A stretch of DNA of 23,530 nucleotides from Haplomitrium mnioides (taxonomy: Eukaryota; Marchantiophyta; Haplomitriopsida; Calobryales). The notes below the pieces were generated by a model that saw only the letters and a list, made by a program, of their open reading frames with translations, did no database searches and had not been told where the DNA came from. Of this stretch, positions 9,671 to 19,176 are shown piece after piece. The stretch's first letter is position 1; each line of letters begins with the position of its first letter. Location of the stretch: NCBI GenBank assembly GCA_049999725.1, contig JBNGIS010016854.1, positions 1 through 23,530 of the forward strand. Reading direction: 5' to 3'. A program made the position numbers and the translations under genes.

Positions 9671-9749
9671 GTGAGTGTGTGTGTGAGTGTGGTGAGTGTG
9701 TCAAGTGTGTGGGGTGTGTGAGTATGTTGGGTGTGTGAGTGTGTGGGGG
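9671..9749 (+). repeat. GT-rich microsatellite
   Basis: This is imperfect (TG)n mixed with TGAG, TGGG and GTGTGAG units. It sits next to the truncation point of the chromovirus integrase, so it may mark a breakpoint. Confidence 0.9.
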
Positions 9750-10505
9750 CATTTGTGAAATTGCACTCCAACAACCTTGGATTAGCCAGGTAGTGACCAC
9801 TATAGAGGAGGCAACCAGCGGAATTGATGAATGGGGAAAGATGTTCGTGAGGTCACTTCACACTTGAATGGAGAGTTATGTCAGCTAGTAACATGGGGCA
9901 CTAAGGAAGAATTCATGAGATCAGAGGTGGCATTGCAACAATGTCTCTCTTGTAAGTGTTAAAGTACCTCCGAAGCAGCGGATCGACTCCAATCAGTGAG
10001 CATGAGCGGATCGTCTAGATCTAAAGCGTGGAATGGGATTGTTTCGAAAGGAGAAAATGGAGCTATGTTAGCCAGCAAGTGGGGGGACACCACTAAAATT
10101 CGAGGGAAGCGGAAGAGAGCCTCACAGTATCATTGGGATGCAGGAATCCAGGCCCTAGCAAGGAGGAACGGAGCGCTCACCACAGGTAATCAGTCAAGAA
10201 GAGGAAGGAAGGGCGACCTTGAAAGTGAGGAAGGAGCAGGGACCATAGGAGGAGGATCCAAGACGCGGGGCGGAGAACAAAGAGCGGCAGCGGGAGGAGG
10301 GAATGTAGACAAGGAAAGGCCACAACACAAGCTTTCAGACACCGCGCACGAGAAGCAGAGATTGGGAAGAAAAATGAGGGGCCCATGGCATTTGTAAGCA
10401 GCGACTATGCCGAGGATCGGGCGATGCTCTGATCTCTCACGCGTTAATGGGTTCTACTAGGGTCCGCGACCCCTTCCTTCAGTGTCGGCGAGCCTTTGTG
10501 AAAAC
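9750..10505. other. GC-richer region, no recognised gene
   Basis: Base composition shifts upward in G and C compared with the copia. A plus-strand frame at 9996-10397 (133 residues, rich in Gly, Arg and Lys) matches no family I know and lies among repeats. The overlapping minus frame at 10177-10386 is equally open, which suggests chance. A weak internal duplication is possible: ATGGAGAGTTATGTCAGC near 9870 resembles ATGGAGCTATGTTAGCC near 10060. I take this as LTR or untranslated retroelement DNA. Confidence 0.4.
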
Positions 10506-10740
10506 GTGACGTCTTCGAAGGGCTCAAGTAGATTCAACAGAATTGTGGCGTCCTCGAAGGGCCTTGGGGAGAATCAACGGAAATGTGGTGGGCGAGGAGT
10601 GTCCGCGGGCACTATGCGGAAGCGTGGCGTTCTCAGAGGGCTCTCGGAGATTCAGCGGAAACATGGCATCCTTGGAGGGTTCTGGGAGATTCAACGGAGA
10701 TGTGGTAGATGCCGGAGTGTCCATGGGACTTTGCGGAAAC
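10506..10740 (+). repeat. 39-bp minisatellite, six units
   Basis: Units start at 10506, 10545, 10585, 10624, 10663 and 10702, spaced 39 or 40 bases apart. The pattern is roughly GTGGCGTCCTCGAAGGGC followed by an AGATTCAACGGAAAC-like end. Because 39 is a multiple of three, the array keeps several reading frames open. The last unit merges into the 121/148-bp family, whose start (GTGGCACTTTGGAGG at 10741) looks like a further 39-bp unit. Confidence 0.85.
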
Positions 10741-11000
10741 GTGGCACTTTGGAGGAGCCCATAGGATTCCTTAGACTCAGGTCAACTTCGGAACCGCAAG
10801 TCAAAGGTGGCGGTCCAACTTCCCCGTTGAAAATGGCGTCGAACGACGCTACCTAGGACACGTGGCACTCCGGAGGAGCTCGTAAGATTCCTCGGACTCA
10901 GGTGAACTTTGGAACCACAAGTCAAAGATGGGGGTCAAACTTCCCCATTGAAAACGGCGTCGGACGGCAACCACGGAACAAAGTCAACCTTGGAACCCAT
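10735..11000 (+). repeat. 148-bp repeat family, short (121-bp) variant
   Basis: Two unit starts lie at 10735 (AACGTGGC form) and 10856 (GGACACGTGGC), 121 bases apart. The sequence is closely related to the 148-bp units at 18703-19176 and 20911-21160, in the same orientation: it shares the GTCAAAGG, CCAACTTCCC and AAAACGGCGTCGGACGG blocks. The 27-base shortfall corresponds to a segment flanked by GATTCCT-type direct repeats in the longer units, consistent with deletion between short repeats. Confidence 0.85.
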
Positions 11001-11154
11001 GGTCCAAGGGATCCTTAGGACTCACCAGTCCGTTGAATTCTTTGGACTTGAGTCAGTGGTCAACTACGGATCAAGGTTAATGCAGCGGTCAAGCTTCCGA
11101 GTTGAAGACATCGTCAGACGGCGGTTTGGGAGGAAAAGTTAACGGCGGACCTTA

Positions 11155-11318
11155 GGTTCCGCGAGATCTTTGGAACTCTATTCCGTAGGGTTCTTCGGAC
11201 TTGGTTCCACGGGATTCTCTAGAACTCTATTCTACGGGGTTTTTCAAACTCGGTTCCGCGGGAATCTTCGGAATCTCAATCTGCAAGATTCTTCGAACTC
11301 GACTCTGTAGACCTTAAA
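11155..11318 (+). repeat. ~49-bp tandem repeat, three to four units
   Basis: Units beginning GGTTCCGCG or GGTTCCACG start at 11155, 11203 and 11252, with a partial fourth near 11300. Each unit contains two related halves with TTCTTCGGA(A)CT-type cores. This is the third tandem repeat type within 900 bases. Confidence 0.8.
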
Positions 11319-11511
11319 AATGACCGTTTACTTGGATCTTGCCATGAATAGATGGGACACGACACATTCAGAGCCCAAGCATAACGAGAATAACGACCTT
11401 TTTAAATGGGAAGGATTTGTAGGGGCTGAAGTGCGACAGGTATACATCGACGGGCTGCAACATTATTGAGTTTGGTGTGCAAGCAAACTAGAGACGCCCA
11501 CGCGATCTCGG
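11319..11511. other. Spacer between tandem arrays and repeat A, nothing recognised
   Basis: I see no open frame of note and no similarity to other parts of the window. It probably belongs to the same retroelement-derived DNA as its neighbours. Confidence 0.35.
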
Positions 11512-12640
11512 GTCGGGAAGAGGCAACAAGGTAAGGCAAAAAAGATTACAGTGAGAATTTATATCAGGCGAGTGTACTCGTGTAGGGGTGGAGGTCGACG
11601 GGAGGCGCACCAAGAATCGCTAGGCGGGGAGCTCTAGAGGCTCGCGCGATCCAGATAAACTCATCCATGCGGGTGAACCAGTAGCGGAGGTGAATCGATA
11701 CAGGTAATTGAAGGGGATCCTGTGTGTTGAGAATTCGAGAGAGGCTGCCAAGTGGGATCTTGGGGTCATCTCTACATCATCTATGGAGGAGCATCAAACC
11801 CAGAAGTGCTTGGAGTGTGCTCTGGTGTAATAGTTCAAGTGGAGCTAAGCAGAGGGTAGTTGTGTTAGTGCTTGCGGACTGTGGAAAAGACTTGTTCAAG
11901 GCTCAAAGGTGGAGTGAGCTACCAACAGTTGGGAGGATAGTGTTCGAGAGGTGGAAGTTAAAAAAATCCTCTTCTAAGCTTGAGGAAGTAAATTCAGGGC
12001 TTCTCACGAGGGAAGTTCAAAAACTATCTGGAAGAAGGGTGTGTGTGTGGGAGAGGAAAGGAAGATTGAGGTGGTAAGTTTAGGAAGCAAGAAGGAGTCT
12101 CATGGGGAGGTCAATCCTACAAGGCCTATGATTTTGGTGAAGTGCAATGAACGTGTATGTTTGTAGTTGTGTATGAGTGTAATAGTAAGACTTGAATTTT
12201 GTTATATTGTATAAGAAACAATTAGAACTAGGATCATATAGGTACCAGTTGTTCAGACCCTAGGAGAGCCTTGTGAAGGGGGAGTCATGTCTCTTAACAT
12301 AGTTTTGTGACACTGGGGTCATTGCATTATGCTCTTGAAGTGTATACAAGGTGGCTGGGTCCAGATTTCGGACCCTTGAATTATTTTGAAGATTACCACA
12401 AAAATACTTGGGTTTATGTGCATGTGTACTCTAGCATGGAGGTGAATGAGCAGATTGGCTGCTAATGTGAATGTTGAGGTGAGGGAAAGGCTTGTAAGGT
12501 AAAGAGGGATCTCTTAGAGCCCCAAAGTGAAAACTGGATAGGGGCCATCTCACAAAAGATTCATATTCCCCTGTTTTTGTTCCCCCCTGCCTTCCAAGTA
12601 GCATTTGTGAAGGTTAAGGCCTGAAGGAGGGGAGTGACAC
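11512..12640 (+). repeat. Repeat A, plus-strand copy of the ~1.1-1.6 kb LTR/leader-like family
   Basis: Along its length this copy matches the reverse complement of 16981-18573 (copy C). Anchors include GGGAAGAGG near 11515, GTGTACTCGTG near 11573, AGCTCTAGAGGCTC near 11629, GAGGTGGAAGTTAAA near 11948 with GAGGAAGTAAATTCAGGGCTTC following, and TTGTTCCCCCCTGCCTTCCAAGTAGCAT near 12576, which ends in a purine run and TGACA at 12623-12638. In copy C the same end lies directly before a gypsy gag, so the family is the LTR or leader of that element type. The plus frame at 11724-12077 has no family features. Confidence 0.7.
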
Positions 12641-12869
12641 CTCTCTACTAGAGGAATCAACTAATCATGAGTTCAACCTTGCTGCAAAGAGGATAAATGG
12701 ACTTAGCGTTCAACGCTATCACTAGTCACTGAATTGCAGCCCCTTTGATACATTATTCGAGTATTGGTAGGGTGCTCTTCACTACCGTTCAATAAAGTAA
12801 GTTCCAAGCAAGGGTGAGGATGAAAAGCAAGCAAGAAAGGAAAGATCATGCTTCAAGTATAGATTGTCT
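12641..12869. other. Junction between repeats A and B, nothing recognised
   Basis: No coding pattern. If A is a complete unit ending TGACA at about 12638, this is either the poorly conserved start of B or unrelated DNA trapped between the two copies. Confidence 0.35.
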
Positions 12870-13700
12870 CGCTACGAGTGTAGAAGGGTTGATGTTATCG
12901 TGAATGTGTTGAAACATTGAGGTGGAGATGTGGTCGATGATCTTGTGCAAAGAAAACACCGAGCAATGGAGGAGGGAATTCTTGTGACACTTCAATTAAA
13001 GCGAGTGAAATTGTGCAAGAGGGCTATCAGAAGTGGAGGTGGACTAGAGAGGCACTTGAAATTGCTGGGCAGAAGACTCTAGAGGCTCATGATATTTGGA
13101 TAGACTCATTCTTGATGGCAAACCATCATTTGGAGGTGGATCGATATTGGGAGGAGAAAAGAATTCTTTTGGTTTGTAGTTCATGAGAGGTAGCCAAGGA
13201 GGGAGGGAAGGTGTTGGTATTGTCTTAGCTTTTGTTTGTGCAAGAGCATCAATCCCATAAACGATAGGAGGGCATTGCTGGTTTAACATTCAAAAAGAGC
13301 AGAGGGGACGAGTGCCACGCACTATGTGGAAGATCCAGTCAAGGTTCTGGGTGGAGTGGGTTAGCTAGCAACCAACACGACTCTCTTTTAGAGGTTGAAG
13401 TTAAACAAGACCTCTTCTGAGCTTGTGGAAGTAAATCAAAAACTTCTAGCGATAGAAGTGGACAAACTATCTCAACAAGGTGCATAAGTGGGAGATAGAG
13501 GTGCAAAGTTCCATAGGAGTGATTCTGGTGGTGTGGGATTGTTCACTGGTGGCGGTGGCTGGTGCAATGTTATTTTTGCTCTATTATAAGTGTAGATATT
13601 CTATATAGACTATGCTGAGTAGGAAGAGAGTTGCGATGAGAGATAGAGCAATGGTGTTGGAGTAGCTGGTCCCTTGATACTTTTAGAAGTGGAAGATTGC
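12870..13700 (+). repeat. Repeat B, second plus-strand copy of the same family
   Basis: It matches the reverse complement of copy C from about 18370 down to about 17770. Anchors are GGACTAGAG near 13043, AGACTCTAGAGGCTCA near 13075, CATTTGGAGGTGGA near 13126, GTCTTAGCTTTTGTTTGT near 13222, TATGTGGAAGATCCAG near 13323, and GAGGTTGAAGTTAAACAAGACCTC with GAAGTAAAT following near 13391. Similarity fades after about 13560, so this copy lacks the conserved purine-run end seen in A and C. It is closer to C than A is. The minus frame at 13044-13289 is chance. Confidence 0.72.
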
Positions 13701-13883
13701 ATTGCATTCTTAACCATAGTATTGTAATTATCCCACTTCGGGGTAGTGTTTATATGAGTCTTGAAGTAGGATCTTGAGCAAGAATAATTGGCATGCTACC
13801 AAAGGCCATCCGCACGGGTTTGGTTTTGGCTGGGTGTGTGTGAAAAGGGGCGCTAGTCTGTGGTTTCTTTGAGGTGTTGTTGA

Positions 13884-13919
13884 GTGCACAAACCACAAAG
13901 TTGTGCACAAACCACAAAG
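13884..13919 (+). repeat. Tandem 17-base direct repeat (GTGCACAAACCACAAAG) next to the gypsy breakpoint
   Basis: Two identical copies lie at 13884-13900 and 13903-13919, separated by TT, only about 20 bases from the point where gypsy RT similarity ends (13941). It may be a junction scar. Confidence 0.85.
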
Positions 13920-13940
13920 CCATTCGTTGTTCAAGACTAG

Positions 13941-14160
13941 TTAAATGAAGCTAGCCTCATACAACTTGTCTATCTCCTCTTTCACTATTAAAGAAAACTT
14001 GAGATTCATTCGATATTGGTGTTGCCTTACTGGTACAACCATGGGTTCTAGGTCAATGCGATGCTCGCCCAACTCCCTTGGGACTCCTTTCAGGTTTGTG
14101 TGGCTCCAAGCAAAAACATCGTTGAAGTTCATTAGAGTCTGAATCAAGGCTTGCTCCGCA
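13941..14160 (-). pseudogene. pol: N-terminal fragment of gypsy reverse transcriptase
   Basis: The minus frame reads D-V-F-A-W-S near its start, then H-R-I-D-L, P-V-R-Q, Y-R-M-N and K-E-E-I-D-K-L, ending at S-F-I before a stop at 13941. These are the hallmarks of the first ~65 residues of plant Ty3/gypsy RT, before the palm motifs. The polymerase core is absent. The fragment lies in a different phase from the protease frame upstream, so a frameshift occurs at about 14160-14350. Confidence 0.88.
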
Positions 14161-14359
14161 GTTACTGGTAAGCAAAACCCTACTTGGAATGCTCGTCCCT
14201 CATAAACACAATCACCTTTGGATGTTGCTCTATTCTTACAACCCCCTTCTCATTCCTCAGGTGTGGGTTGTCCACAGCTTCAAGAGTGGTCAGGCGCAAC
14301 CCACCTTGCACCAAAGTCGGAATACAGACGGTTACCTTCCTATCCTGGCTGCTCCCTTC

Positions 14360-15310
14360 TTAGTGGGGGGAATGGCGCAGCTCTTTGGGGTATGACTCCC
14401 TTTTTAAGTTAGGTTCAGTACTCCCACCAGCCTTCCAACTCCCTATTGTCTCCTCCATGCCAGATTTGGCTTCCATGCTCCTTGCTAGTTTGATGTGGTT
14501 GACCATCACTGTACCCCTTCCTAGCAAATCTTCCTCCATGGCTTCGCCGACCACCTGAACCCAATAATGGTACTCTAAATCCTCCGCCTCTTCTGTCGAC
14601 CATTCGCTTTCATACTCTGTTAGAGGTTGCATCTCCCCTTGGTGCGACACCGGTCCATAGTGCACTATCGTTCTCTCTGGACCAAAGACTAGTGTCGAGT
14701 TCCTCTAGTTATGCATGACTCTAGCCTCGTACAACTAGGGTCTCCCAATTAGTACTGAGTAAGGGGATGCTTACGCTGGTGGCATCACCAAATAATTCAG
14801 TCGAAACTCCTTGCCACCAATGGTAGTAAGTACTTGCAAGAGAGCACCCAAGGGCTTGACTCGGGACCCGTCTACCAATCTCATTATTCGAGCGGTAGGT
14901 TGGAAGTCTCTGAACCCCAATGTGTGAGTAGTCTCCTTAACCATAATATTGATGCCCTCTCCTTCATCCACCGATACTAGAGACAGTATACACCCAGCGA
15001 TCTTGATATCGATCTGTAGGGCACCATTGTCTTCACATACCCACCGTAGCTCTACTGAGACCCCCACCTGAGGTAGCTTTTTCCCCCTTTTGGCTCCCAT
15101 CAGCAACTCCCTCAGTTGTCTTCTATACAACGGGCTATCTTTGATTAATTGCCCTACAGTGGTCGTGACAATGCAGTCCCACACATCAGCCTCGATGTTG
15201 TAAGGGTTAGGTTTCGGCGCCTTGGCTGTAGATGATAGATGTTCCTTGAGCTCTTTTGATTCTTCCACCCCTTGCTGCCTCTTGACCTCCCTCATGGTCT
15301 GAGTGGCCGC
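14360..15310 (-). pseudogene. pol: gypsy retropepsin-type protease and linker
   Basis: The aspartic protease region has its active-site Asp at 14966-14968 in the context S-V-D-E-G, where families have D-S/T/G-G. It is followed by a G-I-N-I-M turn, a region with P-L-G-A-L, and the closing V-L-I-G-R-P motif at about 14738-14755. Stops at 14771, 14735 (TAG) and 14705 (TAG) interrupt it; the last two fall where Trp is expected after G-R-P and in the H-N-W context. An acidic linker runs on to 14360, toward RT. It is in the same frame as gag. Function would be cleavage of Gag-Pol. This copy is inactive. Confidence 0.82.
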
Positions 15311-16970
15311 ATCCTTGTCTTTGGTGGCATCTAGGGACGGGAACTACCTCCTCACCTCCTCCTCCTGCTTTGGATAAAACCATTTGGGATTATCCTATTT
15401 TTAATCTAAGTCACTCAATAATGGTGACCCCTGAACCTTCGCCTTCTCGACCTTTCGCCCGTTCCTGTGCTTCTCCTTCTTTTTGGACTTGGCTCCTGAT
15501 TTGGTCACCACTCGGTAGCAATACTCTGGTGCAGGGGTCTCCCAACCTGGCAGTGCAGCTTCCTCTTCTTCAGGTTCCTACTTTGTAACCTCAACTTATT
15601 TCAAAGCTATCAAGTTGATTACTGTTGATTTGGCACGAGGTTCACTGTTGAGTTGGTATACATTTTCCAGTGCCTCCTCTTGAACATATTCCACTTCTTC
15701 ATGTATATATTCCGGGGGCTCCTCCCTCACATAATGAATGGTGTTGGCTTCAGCAGGGCACTCTTGAGGAGAATGTCCATGCTTGTTACACTTGATGCAC
15801 CATACACCCACCCTCCTAGTAGGTAGTGGTCGGCTCTCTGGTTTGATTCCAGCGAGGAGTATGTTCATGGCCTCCATCTTTGCGCTCAACTCCTCCAGCG
15901 AGTCTTTCCTCCCTTTTCTTTTGCTCGATTCCGGTTCAAGTTCTCGGTCGAGACCTTTCTTTGATCTCCTTTTCTTGTTTTTCATTTGGTAGTGGAGTTG
16001 TCGTCTTTTCCTTTCCTTGGCCTCTCGCTTCTTCTTTTGCTTCTTCTTCTTCTTCTTTTGTCTTGACGACCTGTCCTCACTTGAATTGCTAATGTCTGAG
16101 TCAACCTCACTCTCTAAGGTGGATGCGAAGCTCTTTTCTGACTCCTCATCACTATTTGAGCTTTTCGAAGAGTCCTCTGACTCATACTTAGCTCTTGACC
16201 TGTTTCGAGAGCTGTTGGTGGTAGCTTTGATGTGGGATTGGGTGGCAGTCACCGCGGCTTCCAGATCTTGAGGGTTAGTTTGCCTCACCCATGTTCCTAT
16301 CTCTCGAAGCAGGGCTGCCAGGAACCATGAGGTCAGCATCCCATCTGTGGCAAGTGGGTTCAGCTTCCTTGCCACCTCCTTGAACCTTTGTAAGAATTTC
16401 CTCACCGATTCTTTCTTCTTCATTCGAAGCTGCCCCATCTGGATAAGAGCCTCTGTCTCCTCCGTAATCTTTCTGAATTTTGACACAAAGGCAACCTTGA
16501 AGGCTCCCTAGTCCCTCTTGTTGTTTTATAGTAGGTCTTTGTACCAAGGTTGGGCTTCTCCTTTCAACACTGTAGGCAGGATACCGGTCTTCACATACCT
16601 CTCCCCATTGGCATCAACAATGTTCTCCATGTCATCCAACCATGCATCGAGCTCCTCCTTGGCTCGACCTCTAAAGGTCTTATACTTTAAATCTACTCCA
16701 AAGTCCCGTAGTGGGTACTGAGTTGGCCATCACAGTGATGGGTGGGGCTAACTCTACCCACAATTCAATGCCCTCCTCCACACCTCTTCTCACCTTTTCC
16801 TCTTTTCTGGTCAAGGGATGTGAGGAGTAGGTATAAGCATCATTTAATATTTCATAGTTCCGCAACCCTGATGCCTTCACCCTTTTGGTGACCCTGGCCT
16901 CCGCAAGGTGACTCTTTGGTTCTAGGTTGATCTCAAGTTTCTTCAAACCTTGGCCCTCCTTCTAGTGCCA
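15311..16970 (-). pseudogene. gag: gypsy gag with CCHC zinc knuckle and lysine-rich segment
   Basis: The N-terminal part (16946 to about 16720) is in another phase. The main part reads K-Y-K-T-F-R-G-R-A-K, then G-E-A-Q-P-W-Y near 16540, F-R-K-I-T-E-E-T-E and R-K-F-L-Q-R-F-K (capsid C-terminal region, Retrotrans_gag type), G-M-L-T-S-W-F, a Ser/Glu-rich stretch, a run rich in Lys and Arg at about 16010-16075, and a CCHC knuckle at 15758-15799 (CX2CX4HX4C complete). The stop-free stretch from GTG at 16486 to 15596 is the longest open frame in the window, 296 codons. Stops upstream at 16508 (TAG for Trp) and near 16526, and downstream at 15596, 15578, 15410 and 15350, break it. A purine-rich tract and TGTGACA precede it at 17004-16981. 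Confidence 0.88.
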
Positions 16971-16980
16971 AAAACATCTA

Positions 16981-18573
16981 TGTCACACCCCTTCCTCCTT
17001 CCTTAACACCCAATTGATGCTATTTCAGAGGAAAGGGGGGACAAAGAACAACCTGGTTCTTTACTGAGACCACTTCAGAACCTTCGTTAGTGAATTCAGG
17101 TCTTAACAATCCCGAACTTCTCTTCTTGCATTTCCACACTACTCTCAACCCACCTAACCACAATTAGGCATGCATTCCTCTCCACCACATACAGAGCAAT
17201 CACAACTCAAATGACTTTGGAGTACACCCAACACTGTGCTTGATGCAAATCTAGTTGTAGATATTCAATGTCCCTTCCTATGAACAAGGGTGTATGCAAT
17301 TATTACACAGGAATGAACTTCCAGCATTCTCCTACACGCTACATCCTAACACCACCAAGGCTTATCACTCCTCCAACCACTGAACTATCAACCAAGCCAG
17401 CTATTCTAGCACCCAAACAAAGCAGAGCTATCTGATTTAATTTCTCAACAGAGTAGAAATTACAACCCAACTGTGGAACCCATCCTATTAGCCTTCTTAG
17501 TCACATGCAGTATTATCTCCCTCTCTTCTTAACTCTCCTAACATCACTCCCTCTACTAATATGCAGCGAATTATCACCTACACTTCCGCTCGACCACAAT
17601 TGTAAGTAAGGTAGCTCTTGTTTTCACCCAAGTCAACCCAAATTCTCTCCTGTGATCTGACTGAGCCTTCTCGACACAATCCCCTATTTGTTGAAACCCC
17701 AAGGAGAGGTTCAGAATTTGTGTCCCGAATATGAGTTCTGACTCTGCAAACACAACAACACTAGAAACATTATTCTCCTTGCTACTCTCTCTCCACTCAC
17801 ACACCCTGTCTAGATAGTTTTTAAACCTCCATCACTAGAAGCCCTGAATTTACTTCCTCAGGCTCAGAAAAGGTCTTATTTAACTTCCACCTCTAGAAGA
17901 CATACCTCCTAGCTGCTGGATCACCCACTTCACCCGAGAATTGGCTGGATCTTCCACACAATGCGCAGGCACTAACGTAGACACTCCTCTCCTTTCTTTA
18001 CAAGAATGTAACACCAATAACACTCTCCTAATACTTCTGAGATTGACCTTCTGTACAAATCAAAGCTAAGACGACACCATGACCCCTACTTAGCTGCCCA
18101 TCACGAAATACAAACCGAATTAATTCTCCTCTCCTCCAAGTGTTGGTCCACCTCCAAATGTTCAATTGCCTTCAAAGATGAGACCACCTGAGTAGTTTGA
18201 GCCTCTAGAGCCTCCTGCTCAACGATTCCCAACACCTTCTTAGTCCACCACCACCTTGTGATGGCCTTCCTTCCACGAGTACACCCACTTCACCTAAGGT
18301 CTCACCACAACTCTCTCCTCCTTATCCCGCTGCTCTCCCTACACAGAATAATCAGCCCCCATAGCTTCTGAGCGAGGTAATCTATCCCCGTGCTTGTTTT
18401 CCCCCCAGCCTCAACATTTCATCACCGCCTTTCCTTGAAGGTCCCCGTTTCCCTTATCTGACGATTGAGGGGTGCATCCCGCCTTTTCACATATCTTGCA
18501 AGTGGATTTTTTTCCAAATTCAGAGTCTAAAATGGGCGCCAATAGTTGTGCTTTGTCGTCCTCTTCCTAACAA
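16981..18573 (-). repeat. Repeat C, minus-strand copy of the A/B family, LTR or leader of the gypsy element
   Basis: On the minus strand this unit runs from about 18573 to TGTGACA at 16981 and leads straight into gag. It is homologous to A over its whole length and to B over the middle, in opposite orientation. It contains TTGGCGCCCA (18542-18533), which resembles a gypsy primer-binding site, but A lacks it at the same place, so its meaning is open. The end is a purine tract followed by TGTGACA. If it is an LTR of about 1.59 kb it starts TGTTAGG and ends GACA. The minus frame at 17574-17804 has no family features. Confidence 0.65.
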
Positions 18574-18702
18574 CACTAATTTCACAAAAATCTGACATTT
18601 GTAGTTTGTGTAATTGGCGTTTGAAGAGACATATCTTTTCTTTTGTTTTTTCTCCCCTTTTTCAGCTTGATAGTCCGTGAGATTTCTTGGAAGTCAAATA
18701 GC
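18574..18702. other. Short spacer between repeat C and the 148-bp array
   Basis: AT-rich, with a T-run (18640-18660). No gene seen. Confidence 0.35.
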
Positions 18703-19176
18703 AGACACGTAGCACTTTGGGGGAGCTCGTTGGATTCATTGGACTTGCTAACCCCTAAGATTCGTCGGACAGCGAACACGTGGCGCTTCAAGGTAGCATG
18801 CTGGATTTCTCAGACTCGCGACCCCGTGAGATTCCTCGGAACTGTAGGTCAACTTTGGATTGCTGGTCAAAGGTGACAGTCCAACTTCCCTGTGGAAAAC
18901 GACGTCGGACAAGGCCTCCTTGGACAGGTGGCACTTCGAGGTAGCCCATTAGATTCCTTGGACTTGCCACCCTGTGAGATTCCGCGGAACTGTTGCTGAA
19001 CTTCAGATTGTTGGTCAAAGTTGACGGTCCAACTTCCCTGTGGAAAACGGCGTCGGACGGCGCCTCCTCGGACACGTGGCGCTTCGGGGTAGCCCATTGG
19101 ATTTCTCGGACTCGCCACCCCATGAGATTCCTTGGAACTGCAGGTCAACTTTGGATTGTTGGTCAAAGGTGACGGT
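18703..19176 (+). repeat. 148-bp tandem array, left part, with G-box in each unit
   Basis: Unit starts, judged by the GACACGTGGC landmark, lie at 18703 (truncated unit of 71), 18774, 18922 and 19070. The full spacings are exactly 148. Each unit holds the CACGTG landmark, a GATTCCTTGGA-type stretch twice, GGTCAACTTTGGATTGTTGGTCAAAGGTGAC and CCAACTTCCCTGTGGAAAACG-like blocks. The array breaks off in mid-unit at ACGGT (19172-19176) because of an insertion. The minus frames at 18788-19281 are by-products of the repeats. Confidence 0.9.

Larger units (their letters stand above)
13941..16970 (-). mobile_element. Truncated Ty3/gypsy element body (gag, protease, start of RT), minus strand
   Basis: Minus-strand coding in the order gag, protease, RT with a CCHC knuckle identifies a Ty3/gypsy body. 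From about 16720 to 14360 gag and protease share one frame broken only by stops, as in a fused Gag-Pol. RT begins after a frameshift and is cut at 13941, so the rest of RT, RNase H and integrase are missing. Upstream (to the right) lies repeat C, the presumed LTR or leader. On the left no matching minus-strand LTR is found; instead repeats A and B occur in the opposite orientation. Confidence 0.88.

Noticed and set aside
9996-10397. Plus-strand frame of 133 codons
   Set aside because: No recognised domain, biased Gly/Arg/Lys composition, an open frame on the opposite strand over the same bases, and position among repeats. Treated as chance.
10482-10856. Overlapping plus frames and a minus frame with repetitive protein
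   Set aside because: They follow from the 39-bp minisatellite, whose length is a multiple of three. There is no sign of selection on any one frame.
15783-16271. Plus-strand frames rich in Ser and Phe
   Set aside because: They are the antisense of the Lys/Glu/Ser-rich gag at 15596-16486.
18533-18542. TTGGCGCCCA on the minus strand as a gypsy primer-binding site
   Set aside because: The motif fits, but repeat A lacks it at the same place, and the gag lies 1.5 kb further with the LTR-like end motif in between. Left as possible, not annotated.
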